A stretch of 64,000 nt of DNA from Varibaculum cambriense (GCF_022133705.1 NZ_JAKNHJ010000009.1:1-64000); one strand, 5' to 3'. Shown: positions 52,759 through 62,354, counted from the first letter of the stretch. Notes: a model not told the origin generated them from the sequence alone. Numbers and translations are program-made.

Positions 52759-53661
52759 TTATTCAGACTTTTCTGCTTCGACGGGGGCTTTTTCCTCTTC
52801 CGCGGAAGCGGCGGGCTCTTCGGCTTTCTTTTCTTCGCCCTCTTCGCTATTTGCGGTACCCTCTAGCAGTTCCCGCTCCCAATCAGCCAAGGGTTCATCA
52901 CTGGCCGGAGCGGTTTCTTCGCTGGAAGAAGCCTCTTGCTCGCTAGTTTCTTTCTTAGCTGCCGCCTTTTGCGAGCGAGCAATTAAGCCATCGGCGCAGG
53001 CATCGGCAATAATCCGGGTGAGCAGCGCTACCGAGCGGATAGCGTCATCATTGCCGGGAATGCCGAACTCGATCTCATCCGGATCACAGTTGGTATCCAA
53101 AATCGCTACGATCGGGATGTTCAGCTTGTTGGCTTCTGCTACTGCCAAGTGCTCTTTATTGGTGTCAACGATCCAAACAGCGGAGGGGATACGCGCCATA
53201 TCGCGGATACCACCTAGAGTGCGGGAAAGCTTGTCTTTCTCGCGGCTCATCATCAACAGTTCTTTCTTAGTGCGCCCCGAACCGGCTACATCGTCGAAGT
53301 CGATTTGTTCAAGTTCTTTTAGACGCTGCAAACGCTTGTGCACGGTCCCAAAGTTGGTTAGCATTCCGCCCAACCAACGCTGGTTAACATAGGGCATCCC
53401 TACCCGCTCAGCTTGCTCCGCAATGGAGTCTTGTGCTTGCTTCTTGGTGCCGACAAACAGGATATTTCCCCCGCGCAGCACGGTTTGCCGCACGAAATCG
53501 TAGGCGCGATTAATGCCGTCGAGAGACTGCGCCAAATCGATTACATAAATACCGTTGCGATCAGTCAAGATGAAGGGTTTCATCTTGGGGTTCCAACGCC
53601 GGGTTTGATGTCCAAAGTGTACGCCGCTCTTGAGCAGCTCAGACATGGTTACTACCGCCAT
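52759..53661 (-). CDS. rpsB: 30S ribosomal protein S2
   Basis: Small-subunit protein. Residues 1-230 are canonical: [46 protein letters not shown] and [27 protein letters not shown]. The C-terminal 70 residues are an acidic, Glu/Ser/Ala-rich tail, as in several actinobacteria. GAAAGGAAG precedes the ATG. First gene of rpsB-tsf. Confidence 0.97.
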   Translation of the reverse strand: MAVVTMSELLKSGVHFGHQTRRWNPKMKPFILTDRNGIYVIDLAQSLDGINRAYDFVRQTVLRGGNILFVGTKKQAQDSIAEQAERVGMPYVNQRWLGGMLTNFGTVHKRLQRLKELEQIDFDDVAGSGRTKKELLMMSREKDKLSRTLGGIRDMARIPSAVWIVDTNKEHLAVAEANKLNIPIVAILDTNCDPDEIEFGIPGNDDAIRSVALLTRIIADACADGLIARSQKAAAKKETSEQEASSSEETAPASDEPLADWERELLEGTANSEEGEEKKAEEPAASAEEEKAPVEAEKSE

Positions 53662-53880
53662 GACTTCCTTTCAGTGCGCTAAGGCGCACGTATTTTGGGG
53701 CTATCTGCCCCGCTTACGGTTTCCATTCGGTTCCTGGCACGACGTCCACTGACACCTGTTTCAGCCACAAGATCATTTTTGGGTTACCCCAAAAAGACCC
53801 CACCAAAAACAGGACCGAAGCCAGCGTGACCCAGCTGGGCTGGTAGTCGTACGCGAAGTCACCTGGCAATCCAGGTGCTA
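53662..53880 (-). promoter_or_regulatory. Structured 5' leader of rpsB-tsf
   Basis: Upstream of rpsB on the minus strand lie several stems: CACCTGG-ATTG-CCAGGTG (53860-53877), TTTTTGGG/CCCAAAAA (53776-53795), GGGGCAGATAGCCCC, and GTGCGC-CTTA-GCGCAC next to the ribosome site. S2 operons in other bacteria are autoregulated through leader RNA, so a similar role is likely but unproven here. 53881-54078 holds the divergent promoter region with the M23 gene. Confidence 0.5.
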
Positions 53881-54078
53881 AGAGCTAGCTTAGCGGGAAA
53901 TCATAGCCTACCCCAAGCTGAAAGCGGCACTGAACAGTGTTAACCTGCTGACAGTTTCCCAGATTGTGCCGGTAGGGTTACTTTTTCTAGTTATCCCCAC
54001 AGGCACATAGTTATCGCTTTTGCTTACCAAGTTATTTAGGAGTTTCTCCCAGGGCTTACCGCGTTCAAGCTGGAGGGT

Positions 54079-54624
54079 ATGAAGCGATCTTCTCCCCCAC
54101 CCCTGCTAATACTAGCGGCGCTATCCGCCATTTGTCTGCTGGCATCTGCTCCTGCTCCGCCAGTTGCGGTCGCCGTGCGTACCGCGAGTAACGCCCAGCT
54201 GGTAGATCTGCGACAACTATCCGGCGAAATTGGGTTCTACCATTGGCCCAGTCGCTCTCCCGTGAAGATACTACGCCCTTTCACTCCCCCGGCATCTCCC
54301 TGGGGCAGCGGGCACCGCGGAGTTGATTTAAACATTCCTGCAGGCAGTGAGGTTTATAGCGCCCGCGAGGGAACCGTATTTTTTGTGGGAACCATCGCGG
54401 GCAGCCCCAGCATCTCAATTAAACATTCAGCGCTGATACGTACCACCTATACCCCGGTCAAAAGTGATTTAACGGTAGGGACGGCAGTGGCGGCCGGCCA
54501 AAAGATTGAAACCCTTCAGGCGGGGCACCCGGGGCTGCATTTTGGGGCAAAAATTGATGACCATCACTATCTAAATCCCCTCCTGCTAATCTTTGGACCT
54601 ATCCGACTCCTGCCCGATCCCTAA
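54079..54624 (+). CDS. M23-family peptidase domain protein (secreted)
   Basis: 181 residues. A signal peptide with hydrophobic stretch LLILAALSAICLLASAPAPP is followed by an M23/LytM domain: GSGHRGVDLNIPAGSEVYSA holds the His-x3-Asp metal pair and LHFGAKID the second His (the usual LHFE-V-R is altered). It would cleave peptidoglycan cross-links, or bind them if inactive; the first H in the domain's third site is not obvious. GGAGG is 4 bases from the ATG. The gene sits alone, divergent from rpsB, where actinobacteria usually keep this gene. Confidence 0.85.
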   Translation: MKRSSPPPLLILAALSAICLLASAPAPPVAVAVRTASNAQLVDLRQLSGEIGFYHWPSRSPVKILRPFTPPASPWGSGHRGVDLNIPAGSEVYSAREGTVFFVGTIAGSPSISIKHSALIRTTYTPVKSDLTVGTAVAAGQKIETLQAGHPGLHFGAKIDDHHYLNPLLLIFGPIRLLPDP

Positions 54625-54781
54625 AATCAGGAGCTAGTATCTGCCCCGTTTTCCGGGGATAGCTGTACTGGTATCGGCTGCTACCAGGCCGCTGTCTGCA
54701 GATACCCAGCCACGAGCTTCTCTGACTAAAAACCGGCATTAACTTCCCATATACAGGCACCGAACAGCATTTTTAGGCAGT

Positions 54782-55693
54782 TTAGGCACGGGGAAACGCC
54801 TGCTGATAGGCACCAATTATGCGATGAGCATCCACATGGGTATAACGCTGCGTTGTAGACAGCGCAGAGTGTCCTAACATTTCCTGGATTACCCGCAGGT
54901 CTGCTCCCCCTTCCAACATATGGGAAGCCATTGAGTGGCGCAGGCCATGCGGCCCTAAATCGGGTACTCCCGCCAAGGCACAGGCGCGGTGCAGTCGTCC
55001 CCGCACGATCCTTTCCGAAACTGCTCCCCCTTGTGCCCCCAAAAAGAGGGCGTCACTCGATGCAGACTTTTGGAGCTCTCCCCGCGCCGCTTGCAGGTAA
55101 AACCGGAGGGCTTTGGCGGCCTGAGGGCTGAAGGGGACTATTCGCTCTTTTGAGCCTTTACCCCACAGGCGTACAGTGCGGGCTTCGAAATCAATATCTT
55201 CCGGAAGTAGGGCACATATTTCCCCCACCCGCGCCCCGGTTGCATAAATCAATTCGAAAATCGCCCAATCACGAGCCATGACCGCATCATTATCTGCTTG
55301 GCTTTCGCACCAGGCAAGTAGTTGTTTTGCTTGGTCAATCGACAGCAAGTGGGGCAGATTTTTCGCAGTTTTCGGGGTACGCAATTGTTTCGCAAAATCC
55401 GTTTCCACCACTTGATTCTGTTTCGCCCATTTAGAGAAGGCACGCAACGCAGCTATCTTTCGCGCAATGGTGGTATTCGATTGCCCTTCCGCGCGCAGCT
55501 GCGCTAACCAGTTCCGCGCCGCCGGTAAGGAGCAGGCAGGCAGAATAGATTCTTCTTCTTTGATATGGCAATGATCCAGCCATCCGCGCAGATCTGCCAG
55601 ATACGCTTTTATTGAGGCTTCAGAAAATGCTTTCGCATATTTCAGGTAGTGACGATAATCTTCAAGTACTTGCCCCCGCTTGGCTGCTCGCAT
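54782..55693 (-). CDS. xerC: Tyrosine recombinase XerC
   Basis: Resolves chromosome dimers at dif with XerD. The N-terminal SAM-like domain (residues 1-95) contains YLKYAKAFSEASIKAYLADL. Catalytic residues are in place: Arg in YATGARVGEICAL, Lys in WGKGSKERIVPF, HGLRHSMASH, the second His in LGHSALSTTQ and Tyr in TQRYTHVD. 303 residues with the ATG two bases after the dprA stop. Confidence 0.93.
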   Translation of the reverse strand: MRAAKRGQVLEDYRHYLKYAKAFSEASIKAYLADLRGWLDHCHIKEEESILPACSLPAARNWLAQLRAEGQSNTTIARKIAALRAFSKWAKQNQVVETDFAKQLRTPKTAKNLPHLLSIDQAKQLLAWCESQADNDAVMARDWAIFELIYATGARVGEICALLPEDIDFEARTVRLWGKGSKERIVPFSPQAAKALRFYLQAARGELQKSASSDALFLGAQGGAVSERIVRGRLHRACALAGVPDLGPHGLRHSMASHMLEGGADLRVIQEMLGHSALSTTQRYTHVDAHRIIGAYQQAFPRA

Positions 55694-55695
55694 TC

Positions 55696-56865
55696 TTAGA
55701 CCCCCGCCTTTTTCCATTTACCGGCTACCTGAATCACTCGCCCCTCCATTTCCAGGTTACCCATTGCCGCGACAACTTCCCCGATAGCTGCCCCGCTGGC
55801 ACGCGCAATTGCCTCGATATTGGCGGGGCTGCGTAGCGGAGTAGCATCCAGAATCCGCCCGCTCAAAGGATCTAAACCGTCAAGATAACCGCTTTTCACT
55901 CGGCCTCTTTCAGTATTTACCGTCCCCAAAGGCGCAATCATTTCTAAAACGTCCTCTGCACCGCTAATTAGAGTAGCGCCATCCCGAATTATTTGGTTGG
56001 AGCCTGCCCATTCGGGTTGATTTATTGGCCCGGGCACTGCCCCTACCTGACGACCTAGCTCTATGGCATGCCGGGCAGTATTGAGCGCCCCCGACCGAAA
56101 ACCAGCCTGGATCACTACGGTTGCAGCTGATAGTGCCGCGATTAGGCGATTTCGATCTAAGAATCGCCAGCGCGTAGGACGCGCCCCAGGCGGGTATTGG
56201 CTAAGCAACAGACCGCTGCGAGAAATCTGTTTAAACAGATCACTATTGGCAGCAGGATAGGGACGATCCAGGCCTCCGGCAAGTAGAGCGATCGTAGGAG
56301 CCGAGGCACGCAGGCACGCCTGGTGAATCAGGCAATCCACCCCGTAAGCACCTCCGGAAACCAAAGTGATCCCTTCGCTAGCGCAGCGCCAAGCAAGTTC
56401 GGTGGCGACATCGTGGCCGAGGGCGGAAACTGCACGCGCCCCCACCATCGCAACGGTTTTGCCGCAGTCCCGGTTCATTAGAGAAGTATCCCCGATCGCC
56501 CACAGCGCCCAGGGGGCATTGCTGACGTTATTAAACGCGGTTGGCCAATCGGGATCCCGGCGAGTAACTAACTTAAAACGCCCCTTTGCTAGTAGCTTTT
56601 CTAGCGCCGGTAAGTCGAGTACTTCCAGGCGGCTGCGCCACCGGGCAAAACTCTTATCCCATTTATCAGTGCCGGTGCGCCGCAATAGTTCTACCGGTAG
56701 ATAAGTGTGCCAGCGCTCGGGATCATCACTGGCCGCGCGCCGGGCATTTTTTAACGCGGCAACCGGTCCGAGTTCATTAAGGAGCAAATCGGCGGCCGGA
56801 TCACCCGCCTCAGTCAGCCGGGACCAACTGGCACAAGCCAGACGGTACTGGTAATTATCATCCAT
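55696..56865 (-). CDS. dprA: DNA processing protein DprA/Smf
   Basis: Loads RecA on incoming single-stranded DNA in transformation; also found in non-competent bacteria. The Rossmann-like domain has MVGARAVSALG, SGGAYGVDCLIHQ, ALLAGGLDRPYPAAN and LLSQYPPGARPTRWRFLDRNRLIAALS. A C-terminal winged-helix (about 330-389) follows. I chose the ATG at 56865 because a GAGAGG site precedes it. It lies between yifB and xerC. Confidence 0.93.
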   Translation of the reverse strand: MDDNYQYRLACASWSRLTEAGDPAADLLLNELGPVAALKNARRAASDDPERWHTYLPVELLRRTGTDKWDKSFARWRSRLEVLDLPALEKLLAKGRFKLVTRRDPDWPTAFNNVSNAPWALWAIGDTSLMNRDCGKTVAMVGARAVSALGHDVATELAWRCASEGITLVSGGAYGVDCLIHQACLRASAPTIALLAGGLDRPYPAANSDLFKQISRSGLLLSQYPPGARPTRWRFLDRNRLIAALSAATVVIQAGFRSGALNTARHAIELGRQVGAVPGPINQPEWAGSNQIIRDGATLISGAEDVLEMIAPLGTVNTERGRVKSGYLDGLDPLSGRILDATPLRSPANIEAIARASGAAIGEVVAAMGNLEMEGRVIQVAGKWKKAGV

Positions 56866-56895
56866 ACTTGCCTCTCTTTCCACGATGCGATCCCG

Positions 56896-58449
56896 CTAAT
56901 TGGGGCGCTGTGAATTTCTAAGTGAATACGCCAAACCAAAATCTTCTCGGCTGGGTTTATCGCGTCCTTGTAAATCAGCAACCGTCCAGGCTACCCGGCA
57001 AATCCGGTCAGCTCCCCGCATAGAGATCCGTCCCGAACCCACCAGCCGATCTAAACGTTCTTTCGTGCCCGTATCGAGCGTGTGCTTCAAAACTCGGCTC
57101 GGAACCCGCGCATTAAGGGCGACTCCTTGCTCTTTCCAACGCCGCTGCGCGCGCTGGCGGGCAACTAACACCCGCTCCCGTACTGTTTTGCTGCTTTCTG
57201 GAAACTCGGTAGTGGTTAAATCAGCAATCTTGGGGCGCTCTACCCGGCACTGCAGGTCGATGCGATCCATCAGGGGCCCAGAAAGCTTGGCTAAATAGCG
57301 TACTCGCTGATAGGGGGTACATTTACACTCTTCCCCTAGCTGTCCCCACATTCCGCAAGGACACGGATTTGCCGCAATCACCAACTGGAAAGCAGCCGGA
57401 AAACTGGTTACCGCTCGGGAGCGATGCACCGTGATCTTTGCAGTTTCTAGAGGCTGCCTTAAAGCATCTAAACTGCGGGATTGAAACTCGGGAGCTTCAT
57501 CAAGGAAGAGGACGCCGCGATGCGCTAAGGAAATCGCGCCCGGCGCGGCAATGCCGCTACCTCCTCCGATTAACGCCGGTAGCGTAGCAGAATGATGCGG
57601 GGCGATAAAGGGCGGACAACGCATCAGTCCCTGAGCAGGTATGAAAGTACCCGCTAAGGAGTGAATAGAAGTTACCTCCAGCGCTTCTTCATCATCAAGG
57701 GACGGTAAAATCCCCGGTAGGCAACGCGCCAACATGGTTTTACCAGCCCCGGGAACCCCAATAAAACTCAGGTGGTGACCCCCGGCGGCCGCAATCTCTA
57801 ATGCTTTTCGAGCAAGAAAAGCTCCCCGTACCTCCTGTAAATCTGGGGGATCATCTGGGATTGCCTCTGGATACAGATTCGGCCGCGCTGGCGCTGTTGT
57901 GGCTCTAATTTGTGCGACCCGCGCCTTCATTTTTCGCATACCCAAGTAATGTAGCGCCTCTACCAGGTGCGATACTCCGATAATCTCTATTCCCTCAATC
58001 AGGGATGCCTCTGCGACCGCCTCGGAGGCCACCATTACTTTTTTGAAGCCCGCGCGGCGTGCCGCCAAAACCTGCGGCAAGATTCCTTTTACCCGATAGA
58101 CCCGTCCATCCAGGCCCAGCTCCCCGCAAAACACCATTCCAGCTGCGCGTTTTTGTACCCCGGCACAGCGCGAAGCCACTACTGCCAGTGCAATCGGTAA
58201 ATCGAAACCGGAGCCAGTCTTAGGTAATTCCGCGGGTGAAAGATTAACCGTTAACCGGGTAGGTTCGAAGCGCAGACCCGTAGAAGCGATCGCGGCCTCC
58301 ACCCGGGAGCGGGATTCTCTAAGTGAAGCATCCGGTAATCCTACCAGCGCAAAAGCCGGTAAACCTTGGGTGTGGTGCGCCTCTACTTTAATCAGGTGGC
58401 CACTTAATCCCACCATGCCTAGGGCAAAACAAGTTCCGATTTGTGGCAT
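56896..58449 (-). CDS. YifB/ComM family Mg-chelatase-like AAA+ ATPase
   Basis: ComM-type helicase that aids branch migration in transformation. N-terminal Lon-like domain (LSPAELPKTGSGFDLPIAL), AAA+ core with Walker A IGVPGAGKTMLARCLPGILP and Walker B GVLFLDEAPEFQSR, then a zinc-like Cys patch (NPCPCGMWGQLGEECKC). Length 517 fits. yraN precedes it by one base and dprA follows at a short gap. Confidence 0.94.
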   Translation of the reverse strand: MPQIGTCFALGMVGLSGHLIKVEAHHTQGLPAFALVGLPDASLRESRSRVEAAIASTGLRFEPTRLTVNLSPAELPKTGSGFDLPIALAVVASRCAGVQKRAAGMVFCGELGLDGRVYRVKGILPQVLAARRAGFKKVMVASEAVAEASLIEGIEIIGVSHLVEALHYLGMRKMKARVAQIRATTAPARPNLYPEAIPDDPPDLQEVRGAFLARKALEIAAAGGHHLSFIGVPGAGKTMLARCLPGILPSLDDEEALEVTSIHSLAGTFIPAQGLMRCPPFIAPHHSATLPALIGGGSGIAAPGAISLAHRGVLFLDEAPEFQSRSLDALRQPLETAKITVHRSRAVTSFPAAFQLVIAANPCPCGMWGQLGEECKCTPYQRVRYLAKLSGPLMDRIDLQCRVERPKIADLTTTEFPESSKTVRERVLVARQRAQRRWKEQGVALNARVPSRVLKHTLDTGTKERLDRLVGSGRISMRGADRICRVAWTVADLQGRDKPSREDFGLAYSLRNSQRPN

Positions 58450-58450
58450 T

Positions 58451-58819
58451 TTAAATCCCCTGACAGTGGGTAACTACCGGCACTTTTCCTCCGGAAGCAT
58501 CGATCGCAATCATATCGATGCGCACTCCACCCCTTGACCGCACCTGGGGATGACTGCTGAGCCACAAGCTGACTAACTGGCGCAGGCGGCTATATTTTCC
58601 CCGCCCTATTCCCTGCTTCGCACCCCCATATTCGCGGGTAGTCCGGGTTTTTACTTCCACAAAAACTAGACGGGTAGATTGAGGATCCCGACAGATAATA
58701 TCGAGTTCCCCAAAGCGACACCGCCAGTTACGCTCGATTATTTGATATCCGCTGTCCTTAAGCATGCGGGCGGCAAGCGCTTCCCCGGCCGCACCGATTT
58801 CGCGGTTTTTCGTTCCCAT
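58451..58819 (-). CDS. yraN: YraN/UPF0102 endonuclease-like protein
   Basis: Restriction-endonuclease-like fold of unknown function. Typical: GAAGEALAARMLKDSGYQII, RNWRCRFGELDIICRD (catalytic Asp), LVFVEVKTRTTREYGG (E-x-K) and the late QLVSLWLSSHPQVR. 122 residues fits. It lies between ahpF and yifB. Confidence 0.93.
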   Translation of the reverse strand: MGTKNREIGAAGEALAARMLKDSGYQIIERNWRCRFGELDIICRDPQSTRLVFVEVKTRTTREYGGAKQGIGRGKYSRLRQLVSLWLSSHPQVRSRGGVRIDMIAIDASGGKVPVVTHCQGI

Positions 58820-58980
58820 TCCTTAAGGATTACCCGCTAGAATCGGGAACTAAACTTTTTATTTACCGGTCAAGGAAAACCAATAACTACCTTGCCTGTG
58901 GACAAGCACACCTGCCGAGTCAGGCTCTAGCACCCCCGGTTAGGTACTTAGGTTGTCGTCTACTAAAATCAGAGCCTAAA

Positions 58981-60537
58981 CTATTCAGCTTGTTCCGGAC
59001 TGCGTATCAGATAGTCAAAAGCACTCAATGCCGCATTAGCACCGGCACCCAAGGCAATCACAATCTGCTTATGGGGGGTATTAGTACAATCCCCAGCCGC
59101 GAAAATCCCCGGCGCCGAAGTCGCGCCCCGGTTATCTACCTTGATATAGCCATCTTCCAACTCAACAGTTCCCTGCAACCAATCGGTGTTAGGAATCGAT
59201 CCGATCTGCACAAAAATGCCATCCAACTGCAATTGCTGTGTCTGTCCCGCGGCGTCACGGTATTCGAGACCGGTTACGCGATGACCATCTCCCAAAACCC
59301 TGGTGGCATTGGCAGATTGGATAACTTTAGTATTAGGAAGCCCCCGGAGTCGATCAACCAGTACCTTATCGGCTTTCAGCTGGTCTGATAGGTCAATCAC
59401 GGTAACTTCACGAGCTAGAGCCGCTAAATCAATCGCTGCCTCCAGCGCTGAGTTTCCGCCTCCCATCACCGCTACTTTCCGATCAGCAAATAGCGGAGCA
59501 TCACAGTGGGGACAGAAAGTAACTCCTCGGTTTAAGTATTGTTCTTCCCCGGGGATGTCTAGGCGTCTAAAATTGGTTCCTACGCTGATCACTACCGCGC
59601 GCGCCCGCAGCAGAGCCCCGCCCTCGGTAGTGACTGGAATTAAGCCGTCCTCGCCGCGCTCCCCGATTTTTTCTATCCGAATTCCACTGATCTGATCCAC
59701 CGCGTAATCACGCAGGTTAGCCTGGAAAGTCCCCGCTAACTCTTCCGGTTGAACGCGCTCGAGAGTAATAAGGTTCTCGATCTGCCCGCTCTCTAGGACT
59801 TGACCGCCAATCCGGTCAGCCACCATCCCGACTCGCAACTGTTTGCGCGCCGCATAAACTGCCGCGGCAGTCCCCCCAGGCCCGCCCCCGACTACGAGCA
59901 CATCGAAGGGCTCCAGGGCATTCAAGCGTTTGAGTCGCAGCCCGGTCATTCCCCGCCCAATCTTGGACACAATCTGCTCGAGGGTTACCCTGCCCTGCAG
60001 GAATACTTCCCCATCTTTTATCACTGTGGGCACTGACTGCAGATGGTGATGTTCGAATTCTTCCCAGAAAGTCCCGCCATCGACAGTGGTGTGTTTAATC
60101 AGGGGATTAAGCACCGCCATCGCATTTAAGGCCTGTACCACATCTGGACAGTTCATGCAGGAAAGCGAAACGTAGGTGATGAACTCGGTGGGCTCGTCGA
60201 TCTCTTTAATCGCGGCAATAATATCCGCATCTGCTTTTACCGGATGCCCGCCTACCTGTAGCAGTGCTAACACAAAGCTGTTGAACTCGGTTCCGGTCGG
60301 TACCCCCGCAAATCGTACACTGATATCGGAATCCACGCGCCGGATGGCAAAGGAAGGTTTGCGCGGATTTTCTTCCCATTTGACCTGGATTAGATCCGAT
60401 AATCCCGCAATCTGGTGCAAGATTTCGGAAGTCTGCTTGGATTGTTCACTGTAGTCCAGCGAGGTAGCCAGTTCAATCGGGTATTTAATCAACCCGATAA
60501 CTTGTTTTACCTGATCAAGTATCTTTTCTTCTAACAT
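58981..60537 (-). CDS. ahpF: Alkyl hydroperoxide reductase subunit F
   Basis: NADH-dependent disulfide reductase that recharges AhpC. The N-terminal double-thioredoxin domain carries CMNC in SLSCMNCPDVVQ (about residues 126-135). The reductase part has FAD motif DVLVVGGGPGGTAAAVYAAR, active CxxC in FCPHCDAPLF (about 345), NAD motif VAVMGGGNSALEAAIDLA and GIFAAGDCTNTPHKQIVIA. 518 residues fits. It starts 2 bases after ahpC. Confidence 0.96.
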   Translation of the reverse strand: MLEEKILDQVKQVIGLIKYPIELATSLDYSEQSKQTSEILHQIAGLSDLIQVKWEENPRKPSFAIRRVDSDISVRFAGVPTGTEFNSFVLALLQVGGHPVKADADIIAAIKEIDEPTEFITYVSLSCMNCPDVVQALNAMAVLNPLIKHTTVDGGTFWEEFEHHHLQSVPTVIKDGEVFLQGRVTLEQIVSKIGRGMTGLRLKRLNALEPFDVLVVGGGPGGTAAAVYAARKQLRVGMVADRIGGQVLESGQIENLITLERVQPEELAGTFQANLRDYAVDQISGIRIEKIGERGEDGLIPVTTEGGALLRARAVVISVGTNFRRLDIPGEEQYLNRGVTFCPHCDAPLFADRKVAVMGGGNSALEAAIDLAALAREVTVIDLSDQLKADKVLVDRLRGLPNTKVIQSANATRVLGDGHRVTGLEYRDAAGQTQQLQLDGIFVQIGSIPNTDWLQGTVELEDGYIKVDNRGATSAPGIFAAGDCTNTPHKQIVIALGAGANAALSAFDYLIRSPEQAE

Positions 60538-60539
60538 GT

Positions 60540-61103
60540 TTATAGCTTCCCGGACAGATCAAAAGTCGGGGTGATGGTACTTTCACCCAAATCCCAATTA
60601 GCGGGGCATACTTCATCGGGGTGATCGTAAATATACTGCGCCGCCCGCACTTTCCGCAGTAGTTCTCCCGCGCTACGCCCGACTGCGTCGGAGGTAGTCT
60701 CTACGTATTGAATAATCCCGCTGGGGTCAATCAAGAAAGTACAACGATAGGCACACCCAGACTCTTCATCTAAAGCTCCAAAACCCCGAGAAATCTTGCC
60801 AGTAGGATCAGCCACCATGGGGAAAGAAATCTTTTGAATCCGTTTTGAGCTGTTATGCCAGGCTTTATGGGAATGATGCTTATCGGTAGAAACCGAGTAG
60901 ACCTCCACCCCCATCCGTTGTAGCTGGGCGTAATTGTCCGCCAGATCCTCTAGTTCGGTGGGGCAAACATAGGAAAAATCTGCCGGATAGAAGAAAACAA
61001 TCGCCCATTTATCACGATAATCTTCACTGGATACATCGACAAAGGAATCATTGTAGAACGCTATCCCGGACCAGTCCGGCGCTACAGCATTAATCTTGGA
61101 CAC
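60540..61103 (-). CDS. ahpC: Alkyl hydroperoxide reductase subunit C (peroxiredoxin)
   Basis: Typical 2-Cys peroxiredoxin that reduces organic and hydrogen peroxides. Peroxidatic Cys in PADFSYVCPTELEDLAD (about residue 50), resolving Cys in EVCPANWDLG (about 167). 187 residues. First gene of ahpC-ahpF. The pair is inserted in the rplS-to-xerC housekeeping block between DUF2469 and yraN. A palindrome lies in its promoter region. Confidence 0.96.
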   Translation of the reverse strand: MSKINAVAPDWSGIAFYNDSFVDVSSEDYRDKWAIVFFYPADFSYVCPTELEDLADNYAQLQRMGVEVYSVSTDKHHSHKAWHNSSKRIQKISFPMVADPTGKISRGFGALDEESGCAYRCTFLIDPSGIIQYVETTSDAVGRSAGELLRKVRAAQYIYDHPDEVCPANWDLGESTITPTFDLSGKL

Positions 61104-61157
61104 TGTCAGCCTCTTTCGCCTTTAACCATCATTAGCTGTCTAGTAGTTCTCTTATAT

Positions 61158-61177
61158 GGTAACAGCCAGCTGCTACC
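61158..61177. promoter_or_regulatory. Imperfect 20-bp palindrome in the ahpC promoter region
   Basis: GGTAACAGC-CA-GCTGCTACC pairs 8 of 9 positions and lies next to a minus-strand TATAAG (-10-like) about 55 bases before the ahpC ATG. The palindrome would cover the -35 area. It is a candidate operator for a redox regulator; the regulator is unknown. Confidence 0.4.
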
Positions 61178-61211
61178 CCGGTTTGGTAAATGCCGAAAGC
61201 CGACGAGGATT

Positions 61212-61517
61212 TTAGATAGTTATTTCCGATTCGGGCAGCTTTTCAACGTTAATATCTTTGAAAGAGTAAACCTTCACCCGATTAACAAAGCGGGAAGGAC
61301 GATAAATATCCCACACCCAGGCATCTTGCAAAGTTACCTCGAAGAAAACGTCCCCACCATTGCTGTGCATCTGCACATCTACCTGGTTAGCCAGGTAGAA
61401 ACGGCGATCGGTTTCCACTACGTATTTGAAGATGGAAACCACGTCACGGTATTCGCGAAACAGGGCAAGTTCCTGATGATTCTCGTACGCCTCTAGATCT
61501 TCAATGCCCAATGTCAT
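61212..61517 (-). CDS. DUF2469 family protein
   Basis: A 101-residue actinobacterial protein of unknown function. It contains LGIEDLEAYENHQELALFRE and FKYVVETDRRFYLANQVDVQ near the start. It overlaps the end of rnhB by 4 bases. The rnhB-DUF2469-yraN order is usual, here broken by ahpCF. Confidence 0.9.
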   Translation of the reverse strand: MTLGIEDLEAYENHQELALFREYRDVVSIFKYVVETDRRFYLANQVDVQMHSNGGDVFFEVTLQDAWVWDIYRPSRFVNRVKVYSFKDINVEKLPESEITI

Positions 61518-62353
61518 CCCTTCTGCGTGCTGAATACTAGCGGAGGCTGCACCCGTTTTTCCCGGCGGATCCGCCAGGCTCTAGCGAAAGCTGCGGAGGA
61601 TACCCCCTGCAAATGCCAACTGAGACGATGAGACGAATCAAGTCCCAATTGCGCGATTGCCTGCAGATGTTGCGCGGACGCATAGCCCTTGTTTTTTGCC
61701 CAACCATATCCGGGATCGGATAGGTCGCTCATTAGTCTATCTCGAGTCACTTTTGCTAGCACGGAGGCGGCGGCGATAACTACCGATTTACCATCACCTT
61801 TCACCACGGTGGTAACTTCCCGCGGGATTTCTGCTTGTGAGGACGCGCTTACCGCCGATGCCGACTGATCCGCATTAGCGTCCGCAAATAAATCTGTGGG
61901 AGCGGACAGATAGTCAAAACTGCCATCTAAAAGCAACAGTCGCGGAGAAAAGCCCTGTTCCCCCAGAGCTTCTAAGGCGCGAAAGGCGGCTAGCCTCAGA
62001 GCGGGGGTTAGTCCTTCTTTATCGATTTCCTCGGCACTGGCCATTCCGACTGCCCAGGCTGCTGGCCAGGCAGAAAGCTCGTCAAACATGGCTTCTCGCC
62101 GCCGGGGCGTTAACTGTTTTGAGTCGGTTAAACCGGCAGGCGGCTCTCCTTCGGTGCCATCGATGACTGCTATCCCTACCGCGAGTGGGCCGGCGATTGC
62201 TCCGCGTCCGACCTCGTCAATACCGCCAACGCAACGCATTTGTAAGGGAGGGACTGAGGCAAGTGGATCTGGTAAAACCGAGCCCTGCCCATAGCGGTTC
62301 TCAGCGTCTTTCAGCAGAGATAATTCTAGGTCGCGGGAAGGTATGGTTGCCAT
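61514..62353 (-). CDS. rnhB: Ribonuclease HII
   Basis: Cuts RNA in RNA-DNA hybrids and at single ribonucleotides. The catalytic residues lie in VGGIDEVGRGAIAGPLAVG (D-E), LLLLDGSFDYL (Asp) and VLAKVTRDRLM (near the last Asp). A Ser/Ala-rich insert (about residues 160-185) is unlike short homologues. I chose the ATG at 62353, one base after the lepB stop; the open frame upstream runs inside lepB. Confidence 0.93.
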   Translation of the reverse strand: MATIPSRDLELSLLKDAENRYGQGSVLPDPLASVPPLQMRCVGGIDEVGRGAIAGPLAVGIAVIDGTEGEPPAGLTDSKQLTPRRREAMFDELSAWPAAWAVGMASAEEIDKEGLTPALRLAAFRALEALGEQGFSPRLLLLDGSFDYLSAPTDLFADANADQSASAVSASSQAEIPREVTTVVKGDGKSVVIAAASVLAKVTRDRLMSDLSDPGYGWAKNKGYASAQHLQAIAQLGLDSSHRLSWHLQGVSSAAFARAWRIRREKRVQPPLVFSTQKG

Positions 62354-62354
62354 T

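Noticed and set aside
53991-54000. Second DnaA-like box (TTATCCCCA)
   Set aside because: One mismatch, isolated, in the rpsB/M23 promoter gap.
53881-54078. c-di-AMP (ydaO-type) riboswitch before the M23 gene
   Set aside because: Expected in some actinobacteria before wall hydrolases, but the conserved strands are not present.
58897-58905. DnaA box (TGTGGACAA, perfect actinobacterial type)
   Set aside because: A single box without clustering, AT-rich unwinding region or dnaA/dnaN genes; chance occurrence is likely.
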